DNA of 64,000 nt from Chiua virens (lineage: Eukaryota; Basidiomycota; Agaricomycetes; Boletales; Boletaceae): positions 1,240,001 to 1,304,000 of the forward strand of contig JAHNUO010000008.1 of assembly GCA_019787685.1 (NCBI GenBank), in the 5' to 3' direction. Position 1 is the stretch's first letter, and the number at the start of each line of letters is the position of its first letter. The notes under the pieces were generated by a model. The model saw only the letters and a list, made by a program, of their open reading frames with translations. It had not been told where the DNA came from and did not search any database. This document shows, in pieces, positions 45,763-57,451 of the stretch. Made by a program: the position numbers and the translations under genes.

Positions 45763-46550
45763 GGTGAGTGGGCTCAGGAATGATAGGCAAATTTAGGCGT
45801 AAGAGATCTCAGGTCCTTCGCTATTTTATACCCTTCTGGTTTCCATCCCCTGAGAAGTATCACGTCGAGGAACTGATAACTGAAAGGAATCTCAGATATA
45901 AACCAAGGGCTTGCATGGGTTGATTCCTCGTGCTCCTGTCATTATGCCAAATGATTGAGCGCTGAAAGCTTTCTCTTGTTGGAGTTAATTATAACCCGTA
46001 TCGTGAGCGCGAAATGCGCGCCAGTAGAGGATGTCAGGTGAAGATCTCCGCCCAGATGTACGATGCTGGATCAGTACGAGTATAGACCACACAAATCGGT
46101 GCAGATTTTCTCCCGCTGATAAATCAGCGGGAGCTCGACAACTTAAAAATATAAACAGACACCCAGGGAAAACATGAAGCACCCTTGAACGTCGAAGATG
46201 AGTGAGAGCTTTCACATAACGCCCCAGCTCATATGGGGATCCTTTCCCCTGGTCAAGTGTCGTCCAGCCACAAATCCGAAGATCTGATTCTTTGCGAGTA
46301 CATGCTGCTTTGAAGAGGCAGTACGCGTGAGTATGGGCTATTCTGCATGAGGGACGCACCATATATAGGGATTCGATGATCGGTGGATTATCAGTGTTAC
46401 TTGGCAGGAACCACAGCATGTAGGTACAATTTATTGTGTTACACTTGAAATTAAAAGTACACGAATTCTGTGACCAAGAGATCAAGCATTTTGCCTTGGG
46501 TGTAGGACCTATAGGCCAGACCTGTTGCTAGATAGCAAGATATAAATAGC
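45763..46550. other. Intergenic with a perfect hairpin
   Basis: About 790 bp with no supported gene. A minus-strand frame of 166 codons (46485-45985) lacks family motifs and its composition looks random. Contains the palindrome at 46110-46133. Confidence 0.4.
46110..46133. repeat. Perfect inverted repeat
   Basis: Eleven-base arms ctcccgctgat / atcagcgggag around aa. It is isolated in intergenic DNA and not followed by a T-run. It could be a dyad binding site or a chance palindrome. Confidence 0.6.
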
Positions 46551-47522
46551 TCATTCTTCATCCTCATCGTCCTCGCCTTTGAAGAGCGTTCTCAGGTGAT
46601 GGCTACTGGAACCAACATCTGAGTGCCGATGTGTTCGCTGCCTCTTGACGAGCAGTGGGTCTTGTTCGTCTTTGTGCCGCATGGAGTTCGCCAAGCGCGA
46701 TTTGGGCAGGGCACGTTTTGGCCTTGGTGGATTCAAGTCATGGAGAGAGATCAGGTGCTCTTCTACTTTTGGTACAAGTTCACGCGAGATGTCAAAATTG
46801 TGGCTGCTCCTGCGACTGAGACTTTGAGAAGACGGTCCCCTGATGCTTGCCGTATCACTATCAGGGGAGTGGCATGAGCGTGTTCCCGCGAATCCGGCAT
46901 TCAAGTGCTCACCGTGACGCAGTTTCCAGGGCCTCCCAGTATTTGTGCGTCAAAGAATCATATTTCCTGCGAAGATCTGCTGCTTCTCGCCGTGCTTCTT
47001 TCGCTTGTCCCACACTCGCACGTATTTTTGACTCCGATTCTTCGTGTTTATACTTCAGATCGGCGACCCGTTGGCGCAGTTGCTCGTTCTCCGCGGCGCA
47101 AGAGTCGAGGCCCTTTCTCAACACATCCATTTCCTTGGACATTACAGTCAAAGAGGGGATGTCCATATATATCTTGCGGACGGAAGGTAAAATAAAGTCA
47201 TGGTATTTTGGGGGCACAAATGCAAAGTCAGGTGTTGCTGTCAGAGACGAAGATTAGCGGCGGCGGCAGGTGTGGCTAACTGGATCGAAACCTATGTTGA
47301 ATGACTTGCGACAGGTAGGACACGTAGATTTGAGCGCGTCCGCCCCAGAACTGATGTGACCACGAAGACATCTTTCGCAGTGGACGTGGCCTAACAAAGA
47401 CCGGGTGTCGATGAGTGGCGGTAGTACCATGAAACAACGAAACAGGGAAAAAACTGATACGTACCACACGGAACAGAAACTGGATTGCGCAATAGGTCAA
47501 GACAGATACCACAGTCTGCCAT
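46551..47522 (-). CDS. RING-finger protein with coiled coil (262 aa)
   Basis: Four exons (47522-47465, 47390-47292, 47237-46913, 46857-46551) give 262 residues. A C3HC4 RING is complete at the very N-terminus: C4, C7, C19, H21, C24, C27, C43, C46 (start MADCGICLDLL; core GHVHCERC; STCPTC). It is assembled across the first splice junction. A coiled coil (about residues 85-155, EMDVLRKGLDSCAAENEQLR) and a basic, Ser-rich tail ending in the acidic DDEDEE follow. RING proteins of this kind are usually E3 ubiquitin ligases; the substrate is unknown. It is transcribed away from the SHE3-like gene with 274 bp between start codons. Confidence 0.85.
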
Positions 47523-47796
47523 GGCGTCAGTATCCTAGTAAGGGGTACCTTCAAGTTCAAGTTACCCGCGCGTCTCTGAGTCAACACGTGACCGCGTTGT
47601 ATCTAACAAATACAAATATGGACTTGCAACTTACCTGTCAATCATTTGTCCAACGTCTACTAGCTCACCATCATTACTAGCAGTGTCACTGCGACTGACT
47701 CTCGGCCCGCATTTCAGCGGTCGTCACGTTCTTTTCTTGGAGTTTGGTCGACAAGTCGACTGATCATCACGTTCCTTTCTTTTCATTAATTTTTGA
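47523..47796. promoter_or_regulatory. Short bidirectional promoter region
   Basis: 274 bp separate the ATGs of the RING gene (-) and the SHE3-like gene (+). Both 5' leaders and promoters must fit here. A CT-rich stretch lies just upstream of the plus-strand ATG, as is common in basidiomycete promoters. Confidence 0.45.
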
Positions 47797-49624
47797 ATGT
47801 CAAGTCCAGTCGATTCATCTTTTACTCCTACTCGTCCATTATCTAGGTCTTCGTCGCGAGGCTCACACCGTTCTACGCGCGCGCCAAGTCCCTCCTTCTC
47901 TCTCAACGATCCAGGTATTTCTCAACATCGTTCATTGTGAATCGTTTGTCATTCCGAGTCTACCTGGTTCGTTCTCTTCCATGCAGTGGCTGTCCGGAAT
48001 CATATGTCAACCTTGAAGCACTCTATCCGACAGCAACAGGCTCAGTTACACAATCTAGAGAATATTGTTCAACGTGGACCGCGTCCACTTCCTTCAAGTT
48101 TTATGGCGACTTCCAACCATGTATCCCACCCTTCGGACGATGTGCTCGACATCAGTTCTCCACCTTCCTCTTATAACCCAAATTTTACAACCCCAAAAAT
48201 GAAGCGCAGATCCAGCTTCGATATATTGTCTGGACTGGCTGGTCGCGATTCGAATCTTCCACTGCCTCGGCGCGAGAGCGCAACACCAGGCTTCAAGACC
48301 GAAGGTATTCCTGAAGGCATACCAATGGATTTTAGTCCTCTCTCGAACACTAGAGAGCCCGTCAAGCGGATTTCTAGTCCTACTCGTACTCTCAGTCGTA
48401 TGTCGTTACCAGTCAAAGGCTAGAGGTCTTTCACTGACCGAAGATTCAACCGCATTAATGAATGTTTGTTTCACCAGGGATTCCTGTCGCGTCAGTGGGT
48501 TAGTCCTTCGTCTGTATTTTCCTTGGGCTCTATTTGGTTACATGTGATTTTTTTGCTCATAGGAAATGCTCGAGCGCTGGCCGATGACGGCTTATCCCCG
48601 ACCCAAAATCGATCCCCTCAAACACCTCCTCCAGTATTACCAATAGATCCAAATGTTGCTAATAACCCTGCAAACCTGAACTCTACACCTACTGCCCTCC
48701 AGGCACCAGCATCTCCAAATCGTCGGTTCTCGCTCGCACCCGGCGGGACCTCCAAAGTTCTGGCCGACCTTCAAACCGGTGTCATCAATGCAAGAAACGC
48801 GCTCGAGAACACTAAGGCTCAGCTCCGACTTTCACAACGTACTGTCGCACAACTAACGCGTCAGACGGAGGACTTGAAAGAAGGTCGGGAACGGCTTCGA
48901 CTAGAGAATGAAGGTCTGAATAATGTCGTCGCGCGCAAAGAACGATTGCTTCAAGAGGTGTGTGTTTCTGTCATCTTCGTGGCACTTTGCTCAATCATTC
49001 TGGAGGTTCTCGAGAGGGCACGAAAGGCGGAGGCGGAGGCTGCTACTCTGAAATCTCAGCTCAAGACGGAAACGACTACGTCGAAGCGATCGTTGCGTGA
49101 GATGGAAGCTGCTCTTGCGGAATCCACCGCACTATCACAGAAATCCGAACGAGAGTACATCACGTTGCGCGACAGTATCAAAAGCATGACGGAGAGTTGG
49201 AAACACGAGACGGACCGACTGAGAGATGAGATGCGGAAACGGGAAGAGAAAGTGAAGAAAGAAGCAGAAACGATCGGCAAGAAGTACAAGCAGCTGGCGG
49301 AGGATATGAAGGTAGCTCAGGAGACCCAAACGACGATCAAAGATCTCCAGACAGATGACTCCAAAGTTTGCAAGGAAATTGAGGATGAACTTCGGCAGGA
49401 GATTACGCGACTCAGAACAGAAGTCGAAGAACAATCTCACCGTAGTGAGGAAGCCGTTGGGACTGCCAGGTAAGAGCCATTTCATGCCTTGTTGCACACA
49501 TGGTTAATCCCCGATTATCAGAAATCTTGCCTCTGAATTGGCACGGCTGCGTCGACTTATGCAATCGGGTGCCGGATCACCACAGTCGCACGCTGACTCC
49601 GAAGATGCGAGCTCGGGCTCGTGA
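47797..49624 (+). CDS. SHE3-like coiled-coil protein (503 aa)
   Basis: Six exons (47797-47914, 47987-48397, 48478-48498, 48563-48957, 49006-49469, 49522-49624), including a 21-nt micro-exon, splice to 503 residues. The N-terminus is Ser/Pro-rich. A short helix (HMSTLKHSIRQQQAQLHNLE) precedes a disordered region. The SHE3-type coiled coil follows (GVINARNALENTKAQLRLSQ, LENEGLNNVVARKERLLQE). Yeast She3 links the myosin Myo4 to mRNAs, but filamentous-fungus relatives are usually known only by this domain, so the role is uncertain. The 48-nt intron 48958-49005 has no stop and is a multiple of three, so retention would insert 16 hydrophobic residues. The ATG at 47797 was preferred because its exon joins in frame. 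Confidence 0.82.
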
Positions 49625-50526
49625 GCATTACTTTCCCCCCCTTTCGTAACTTCCACTTTGCTTCCCCTTCGCGTTTTCTGGTGGACGGTTGTCAATTCAT
49701 GTATCCAATACACTCATTCCCCCACACATACCGAGTTTTCTGTTGCATATCCCGGATATCTGCTAATTATCTAACGCATAATATTTACTTCATGAATCGA
49801 GACCTCAAAACGAAGCAACTCCGCCTACGTCTGGAACTTGATCCGAGTCGATGCTGTAAACACCCTTCGAGATAACAGATATTAAGTACTTTGTTTCCCC
49901 ATCAACTGTTTGCTTGCAATGTCCAGAGACGAGTCGCAAAAGAGAGCTCCAGATTTGCAGATAGCCAGCTGGTGATCCACTGAGAATTATTGGCCGGTGC
50001 AATAAGTAGTTTAATTCTGCTAAGACGCATCATATGTGGTTGTGACTCTGGTTCGTCCTCAAGGAGACAAGGGTTCTTAGAAGGCTTCGATATTAGATAA
50101 AGTTATGTCTCTTCTTCGGCTGCTTAGCAAGGCTGTTCAAGTTCGCCATCCAGCATTTCAGCCGCAACCTTGACGTTGACGCTGATTAATGATTAGCGAA
50201 GTCGGGTATGTTGACCCTGCACAGTCGTAGCGCACTGGAGCAAACCTGCAGAGGAAGACAACTTGAACGACTCGGAGTTACATGAACACAGAACAAGCAC
50301 AGCGTTCTTTCCCAAGAGTCCAAGTTCGATCGTTGGAACGGTCCGTAGCAATTACATGTAGATGTCATGATATGAATTCTGTTTGGCAGGTGATTCTGAT
50401 ACAAAATCAGGATCACCGTTACCCGGTGGACTCGGATCCAATTTCCCATCCGGGTACACCCTGGGCCACATAAAAATGCACCTCACCTAGATCACTCCTG
50501 TCCAATCCCCACACTCATTGCACGTC
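49625..50526. other. Intergenic, no gene seen
   Basis: About 900 bp with stops in all frames. A weak imperfect hairpin (gtgat...atcac) occurs near 50391-50417. It should contain the nitronate monooxygenase promoter. Confidence 0.4.
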
Positions 50527-51861
50527 ATGACCACCATCACCACCCCCATAACTCAGATGTTCGGGATCAAACACCCCATTCTATTAGCTGGTATGTTATT
50601 CACAAGTGGAACCGCGCCCCCGGAGCTCATCGTTACCAACTAGGCATGAATGTCGCCGCTGGCCCAGAACTTGCTGCAGCCGTCACGAACGCCGGTGGGC
50701 TGGGTGTCATTGGTGGCCATGGGTACACACCAAAGGTGCTGAGGCAACAGGTATGGCCGTATCATGCGACTCATAGACATGTGTACTCATGAGCATTTAG
50801 ATCAAAGCCATCAAGCAGGACCTTAAGGACCCCAATGCTCCCTTTGGCGTCGACCTTCTCATCCCACAGATCGGAGGAAATGCGCGTAAGACTAACGTAC
50901 GTCATGTCTTCTGAAACGCTCTATCCAGCCTCGGTTCATCGGCTCATGTGGTCTAATAATAGTACGACTACCAAAAAGGGCAGCTCAACGAGCTTCTGGA
51001 TGTTATCATCGAAGAGAAAGCCACCTTATTTGTCTGCGCTGTCGGTGTCCCCCCTCAATATGCGGTCGAAAGGTTGCACAAGGCAGGTATAATCGTCATG
51101 AACGTAAGTGATAGCCTCGCGTGTCCGAGGATCTGCTGTGGGAAACTCATGGATTAATGCAGATGGTTGGGCACCCGAAGCACGTCGGCAAGGCGCTCGC
51201 TATGGGCGTTGATCTCATTTGCGCTCAAGCTGGCGAGGGTGGTGGACACACGGGCGATACACCTGCAACGATTCTTATTCCTGCGTGCGTAGATGCAGTT
51301 AAGGGGTACAAGTCCCCCCTAACCGGCAAACCCGTGTATGTGATTGGCGCAGGGGCGGTCTTCGATGGAAGAAGTCTTGCCGCGAATTTGTCATGGGGAG
51401 CACAGGCAGTGTGGGTAGGAACGAGATTTGTGGCATCCAAGGAGGCGGGTGCTCCGAAAGCGCACAAGGAAGCCTTGTTGACCGCGGGTTATGAGGACGC
51501 CGTGACGACGTTGATCTACACGGGACGCCCTCTGCGAGTGCGCAGAACCCCATACGTGGACGATTGGTACGTATTTTGATCTTGTGCCTGTGTGGTCACT
51601 TAACGTCCTCTTCTTGGCAGGAATAACAATCGGCAAGAGGAAATTAAGGAGTTGACGTCGAAAGGCATTCTACCGGCCGCCCAAGACATCGAACTACATC
51701 CGGAGAAGTCGATGGGGGCTCGGCCGTGGCTGATCGGACGCGTTGCAGCCCTTATCAACGATATTCCTCCCGCACAACAAATCGTGGACGATATGGTATC
51801 AGAGGCCGCCAAGATTTTGCAGGAGAATGCATCGCTTGTTACGGTGAAGTCAAAGCTATAG
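50527..51861 (+). CDS. Nitronate monooxygenase (2-nitropropane dioxygenase family), 350 aa
   Basis: An FMN-dependent TIM-barrel enzyme that oxidises alkyl nitronates. Six exons (50527-50590, 50644-50750, 50801-50896, 50963-51103, 51163-51566, 51621-51861) join in frame to 350 residues, normal for the family. Motifs in order: FGIKHPILLAGMN at the N-terminus, the FMN-binding NAGGLGVIGGHGYT, FVCAVGVPP, VDLICAQAGEGGGHTGDTPA with the conserved His region, YVIGAGAVFDGRSLAANLSW and the phosphate-site AVWVGTRFVASKE. In fungi it is linked to detoxifying nitro compounds such as 3-nitropropionate. No signal peptide. Confidence 0.93.
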
Positions 51862-52287
51862 TCGTCAATCCCAACACCATACATGACCATAGTGTTCGTA
51901 ACAAAGTACCTTGGATTTATTTAATCCTTTCTCTCTCTTAATTTGGCTCGGTGTAGCTAGTCACAAGCATCTGGAATACGTTCTTAATGTTCATATGTTC
52001 ACGCGACCCGAGGCGTCCACTGTCTTAAAGTGAGGACAGCGAGACTTCGAAGATATGTGCACATGCCCCACCCGATTCCATCGCCATGGCAAGGTGTTAA
52101 AGCGCAATCCGATTTCCACTGGAATAAGGTACGTACAACAATTCCGCAAAATAGCTTAGAGACCGACATGACGAAGCCCGGTGGCCGGCCAAATGCTAGA
52201 TGACTCAGTTGAAACTTAAACAGTGCTGCGCTTAGAGCTGCCACCAGATAAAAAGGTGTGTAGCATTGACTAGGTCGAACAACCACA

Positions 52288-53086
52288 ATGTTACCTATCA
52301 TCCTCTACGATATCCCTTCCAAACTCCCCGGCAAGAGCTGGTCACCTAACCCTGCTCGGACAAGGTGCGAGTGCGTCGCCCTTATAAGTATGCAGCTTGT
52401 TCAATGGATATTTCAGATTCATATTGAGCTACAAGAACCTTCCGTTCGAGACTGTCTGGGTCGAGTATCCAGATATCGCTGCTAGACTTAAAGAGATTGG
52501 CGCATCTCCAAACACGATGCGGGACGGGAGCGTGCTGTACACGGTACCTGTTATCAGCGACCCCAACACCGGTGCCATCATCACCGATTCCTGGGCGATC
52601 GCAGAGTACCTCGACAAGACCTACTCTGAGAAGCCCATTTTCCCCAAGGGGTCGAAATCCCTCATCACCGCCTTTGACACGGCGATGGATACGCTGGGAA
52701 GCACGGGAGGCGATTCGTGGCGGTTCACCATCCTCCGCTCGTCGCAGATTCTGAACGAGCGTAGTCTGGGATACTTTATTCCTACGAGAGAAGCGGACTT
52801 TGGAGCCAAGGTGGATGAATGGTCGCCTGAAGGGCCAGTGCGCGATGCACACTGGAAAGTCATCGAAAGGGATTATTATGGATACGCGAAGCGATTTTAT
52901 GACAGGGGTGAAGGCAAGTGGTTGATGGGGGATACCTTTTCGTATGCCGACATTATCCTGGCTATTCGTTCGCTTTGGTTCAAAAGGGTTTATCGGGAGG
53001 ACGAGTGGAAGAGAATTGCGTCCTTGCACGATGGGAAGTGGGAGAAATTACTTGCGGATGTGGAGAAGGAATGCAACCTTGTATAA
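52288..53086 (+). CDS. Glutathione S-transferase-like protein (248 aa)
   Basis: Two exons (52288-52364, 52417-53086) with a 52-nt intron. The N-terminal thioredoxin-like domain has ILYDIPSKLPGKSWSPN and, after the intron, FILSYKNLPFETVWVEYPD, then the cis-Pro motif VPVISDP and TDSWAIAEYLDKTY, the glutathione-binding Asp-Ser equivalent. The all-helical C-terminal domain includes GDTFSYADIILAIRSLWFK. This pattern (long first loop, SKLPGKSWSPN) fits the fungal etherase-like/UstS-type GST group. The substrate cannot be predicted. Confidence 0.9.
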
Positions 53087-53203
53087 AGGTTGGCTAGTGA
53101 CTATAGTATACATGCATCAATGCAAATGATCGTGTATCATCACGTGACTCATGGGCACCACAAGCATTGAGGATTTGACGCGACTTTCCTTCAACTCCAT
53201 ACC

Positions 53204-55020
53204 ATGTCCCTCCCGAGTACGTCTGAGCTCGAGCCTGTTATCGTGGACATCCTCTCCAAGGCACGAGACGAAGGTCAACTCAAGTAAGATTACCATCCGT
53301 ACTAACACCGGGTCATTGACGCGCATATAGCCAATTGACCGTGCGCATCGTGCGCCAAAACTTGGCGACGCACTTTGACCTCAAGGAAGACGTGCTGAAC
53401 GGCGGGGACTACAAATCTTTCATCAAAGACACCGTGCATACGACCGTAGTGAGTGAGGATGTGTCATGCCGTGAATGATGTCATGGAGCTGAGTTCCGAC
53501 CAGACCAGGCTTCAGAACGCGTCGGAGGGGGGTGGCGAGTCTCCGGCACGCGAACCTGTCAAGAAGGAAAAGTCGGTGCATAAGGCAAAGACTAGTTCGC
53601 GCAAAACCAAGTCGGTGGGTACACGGTTTATTTTGTGCTGGTAGACGCGTCGATGACGTGTCGACATAGAAAGTCCGAGTGGATTTTTCGGGCGAGGGAC
53701 CTGCAGAAAAAGGCAACACGTCCGATGGGGACGACGAACTGCCATCAAAGAAAGCCTCCACGCGTCCGAAAACTTCCAAGGTGCGCGCAAAGTTGCATGA
53801 ACGTGATGTTGACCAGATTGTCGACCAACCAGAAAAGTCCGCGAAGTCATCAAAGAAACCAGAAAGCGAGATACAATACAAGTCCAAGGTGGGTCGATTT
53901 CAGCTGCTTTTATGTTGACTCTGGTCATGTACGGGTTGTATTTAGGCCATTATTGAATCCTCAGACGATGAGTCAACAGCGCAAAAGCCTTCTGTTCGAT
54001 CGCCAAAGAAGAAACTATCGTCCAAAAAGATGCCACCTCCAGAGCAGCACGCGGTACGAAATCATTTTCTACACTCAGTGGATGGTCTACGCTCATGGCA
54101 GGAACAGAAGAACAAGGATGATTCGGATGTTAAAATGGATTACGTCGAAGGTCCTGGCCCATTGAGCTCTGCTTCAAAACCCAAGCGCACGACGGAATCA
54201 CCGAAACCATTGACTAGGAAAGCCACAGATTCGACTAGGGATCCCGTGGGTGTTGGTCGACGTTGTGGTGGAAGTCTGCTAAACTTGCATAGATGGAATC
54301 GGAATTGTCTTCAGTCGTCGATGAACCACCAAAGAAGCGGCAGAAGCAGGAAAAAGTATGCCTTGTGTTTTCTTTTTTCTAACCCCAATTTGTCAATTGG
54401 AAACAGGAGTCAGCGAAACTTCAGAAGGACGAAAAGACAAACCGAGGAAAGAAGAAAGAAACTTTGTCCAAAGACGAGGAAACGGTCAACAAGCTCAAGG
54501 TAACGGGTAATCACACCCAAGAAACTCGAGTTGACAGAGTGGTTACAGAGTATAGTGATTGCCTGTGGCGTGCGCAAGGTCTGGAAGAAGGAATTTGAAG
54601 GACTAGACAAACCTTCACAGCAAATCAAACGACTTCGCTCGATTCTGGGTGATCTCGGGATGACGTCACGATATACCCTGGAAAGGGCGAAAGCTCTTAG
54701 GGAACAAAGGGAACTGGCACAGGAACTCAGTGAGTGACCCTGTCGTTGTTACATATTTGAGTTTACAGATCGTTGCACTCAGAGGACGTGCAAGAGTTTG
54801 AAAAAGCGACAAAAAGACGCGGAACAAAACCCCGTAGCTCATCAGAGACGGGAGAATCTGCGAGTCGAGAAGACAGTGAGGCGGACTCGGATATGCCCGT
54901 CCGGAAAAAGGTATGTGAGCGCAGTCCTCGCATCGACAACTGAACTGATGTTATTGTTTTCAGCAAAATGCCCGCGCAAGTATCATGGCTTTCTTGGAGG
55001 ATCAAAGCGAAGAAGACTGA
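53204..55020 (+). CDS. HIRIP3-like histone chaperone (433 aa)
   Basis: Eleven short exons (53204-53283, 53331-53448, 53504-53614, 53670-53888, 53946-54053, 54102-54245, 54293-54355, 54407-54499, 54549-54729, 54783-54910, 54964-55020) sum to 433 residues in frame. The N-terminus is a DEK-C-like helical domain (VDILSKARDEGQ, LTVRIVRQNLATHFDL). The centre is Lys/Ser/Glu-rich and disordered. The C-terminus carries the HIRIP3/CHZ region (IACGVRKVWKKEFEGLD, QIKRLRSILGDLGMT, LERAKALREQRELAQEL), known to bind H2A-H2B. It ends MAFLEDQSEED. The product is nuclear, acting with HIRA-type chromatin assembly (family knowledge). The acceptor at 54782 was chosen over 54768 because only it keeps the CHZ frame. 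A partial copy of its last exon and 3' flank lies at 58750-58880. Confidence 0.87.
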
Positions 55021-55257
55021 GATGCTTGGTCAAATGAGTGTGAGCGAATTGCGCAACTCCATTTCGTATCAGGACAGACAGTGTACTGCATTTCTCCCTA
55101 ATAGTCATTTGTAAAAGAGAACTATCCTGGAGCTCCTGCTTCCCAGTGGGATTTTGGGATCTTTCATTTTCATCCTCTAGAGACCAAAATCTGATTCAAT
55201 CTGCGAGGCAATCTGTCTCAGGCGCAAGTCCATAACAATGACACTGCAACGCGTAAC

Positions 55258-56367
55258 TTACGTTTGATCCAGTTTCTTCACCCATAGCTTGCCTGGATGA
55301 ATCTTCGTCTGGAATTTGCGATTTCACTTGCGAGGTAAAATCCAGTTCAAACTACCCACAAAATGTCAGATGCGAGTCATGTGGGGTGGATCTATTACTG
55401 TCTGACTTACCTGAGAAATTACCTCATCCAGTTTCTTCGTGAAGAGCTCGGTCAAGCCCTGCATTCCCCCCTCGATGTGGGGAGAACAAGTTGGGCAATT
55501 TCTTCCTTTGACGCTCTGCACAGCCTTCTCCACGTGATTCTCTATAGTTGCCTTGCAAGGCTTGTCTCGCAGTTCCACGAAAGTTTCCTCCATAAAATCC
55601 TCCCACCACTGAAGCGACCAAGAATTGAACAGTAGGAACTTAGGTACCAATGATCTGGGGCACGAACAATTGTTAAAGCGGTTATTGGAGTAAGATTGTC
55701 CTGAAAGCCATGCGCAACCTTGGTTACTACCGTAATGGGTTTTGATCCAGGACATGTCAGTCTTGAGAGCGTACACCGCGTCTCCGCAAAAGCGGTGATA
55801 GGTGAGCAATGCAAGCAGATCAGCCGCTGTGATCAGTCCAATCTCCTTGAACCAGGAAGGAACCAGTGACTGGGTCAGCGTATACTTGGCGGCAAGCCGT
55901 GTTTCCTCTCGCAAGCCTCCTCGGTGGGCGATTGCAAAGAACCGGAGAGACTCAGCATTGAGGATCTTCGGGTTTGAAAGAGTACGACAGATCTTCTTCT
56001 CGAGCGACTCGAGCGAATACTTTTTGGCAGCTTCGAGAACGTCGGTCACGTCCTCGAGTACCTCGAGGTTGGGGTCGTCGGTGAGAGTGGATGGGTAGCA
56101 AAAGCGAAGCAGGGCATCGAGGGTCTTGCTGCATTCTGTCACGGGAACAACAACAAGACCATCCTTGGTCTTCTGATCCTCCTTTGCTTTGGCGGGTTGG
56201 GGGAGATCAAAGAGTGTTTCAAAGAAGGGGGATGCAAGTGAGAGGAATAATTTGAAGATGCGGAAGTCGACATTGTCGGATGAACGGAGAATGATGTCTG
56301 CCTTGGCGTGGTCGAAAGGCGCGGCGGCGTAGGCAGGCTTGGTGGATGTTGGTGTGTTGCTGAACAT
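55258..56367 (-). CDS. BTB/POZ domain protein, array member 1 (intact)
   Basis: Exon 1 (56367-55411) ends LDEVISQ. A 102-nt intron leads to a last exon 55308-55258 coding TKIHPGKLWVKKLDQT and a stop. The BTB core (about residues 21-125) has KADIILRSSDNVDFRIFKLF, SLASPFFETLFDLPQP and DGLVVVPVTECS. The middle contains KKYSLESLEKKICRTL, FFAIAHRGGLREETRLAAKY and TADLLALLTYHRFCGDAVYA-like repeats of the family. The C-terminus has the CxxC pair in NCPTCSPHIEGG. The 3' ends of this gene and HIRIP3 converge with about 240 bp between stops. The function is probably that of a dimeric adaptor protein; the target is unknown. Confidence 0.85.
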
Positions 56368-57300
56368 CTAGAGGATGATGTCTCACATCGGTGAGTCCAC
56401 ATGAGCACTGGGCAGGGACTCACGAGTACAGTGCAATGATTCTGGACCTGGAGAGAAGCTTAGGAGAAGCTATATGGATACCTTTGAATCTGGTCGAGAA
56501 TTTATACCTGCAGTGCGTCTGCACGGGCCAACGATCTGCGTAGTGCATTTTGGTTTCAGAAGCACTGGCGGCGTTCCTCAGGCTCATCGGAATCCCGAGA
56601 CCAGCTCAGTCGTGTGAGCCGTATGGAGTAGCGGGCGACCGAGTCGATTCAACTGTACATCGCATGTGGAACTTCAGCGGTACCTCGTTGAAGACGGAAC
56701 AAGAGCCTAGTATCCGAATCCTGGTCGTCGGAAATAACAGAAGAAAGTTTGTTAGTAAATTTGGAAGAAAGGAAGGCATCGTGATATCTGTCTCAACTTC
56801 AAGTCGCGCCAAACAAACTCTGTTCTGCTAGTCGGTATATGTGGACCTCGCGAGAGTCGGGACTCCTCGGACTCTTTCAAGGATCAAGCGACGAAAGCCA
56901 CTCTCGGAGTCAATGCTGGACCTGAGTCGCACTAGCAAGGGTGACTCATTAGATGAACAGCGAGCTGAAAACAGTCGTGGGCACCCATTGGCACATATAT
57001 CGTGACTTTTCAAGTCGTTCAAGAAGGAATTGCTTGGTTATCGGCGAGAAGCTTCTGAACGCGGAGTGCAAGATAATATAACATTCGACCAGATTGAAAG
57101 CACCTCACTTTACAGCATCTCCACTAATCTTGTACTACAATGCCGACTCGGAACACGGGTTTTCTCTGGCGCTCAACGAGTCGCGAAGCAAGGCTTGAAG
57201 CCTGAGAACAAACAAACAAAAAACATCTCTAAGTTCAGTATACTAGAACCCGGAGCAAAACAGTCCAGATACGTGGTTCTAGGTATCATCTCCTAACTTT
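56368..57300. promoter_or_regulatory. 5' region of BTB member 1, duplicated at 59913-60500
   Basis: Sequence from 56370 to about 56640 is nearly identical to 59915-60180, then diverges but remains alignable to about 57160. A gtgagt...ctctag pattern just upstream of the ATG could be a 5'-UTR intron. Its preservation next to a dead gene copy at 59912 shows that the duplication is fairly recent. Confidence 0.5.
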
Positions 57301-57451
57301 TTTCCCCTTCTTCAAAAAGCTGAGCGAGGAAGTGGAACTTTGGCCCGGAACTTTTGTATTCACTTGCAGGGTAAAATCCAGCTCAATCTGCCACACAAAA
57401 TCGTCAGGCAAGTCATGCAGAGTCTAACTGCCACTGTCCAACTGCCACTGT

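Noticed and set aside
45985..46485. 166-codon minus-strand frame
   Set aside because: No family motif, unbiased composition, and it contains the intergenic hairpin. No splice partner found.
52382..53029. 215-codon minus-strand frame over the GST gene
   Set aside because: Fully antisense to a gene with clear GST motifs; it has no motif of its own.
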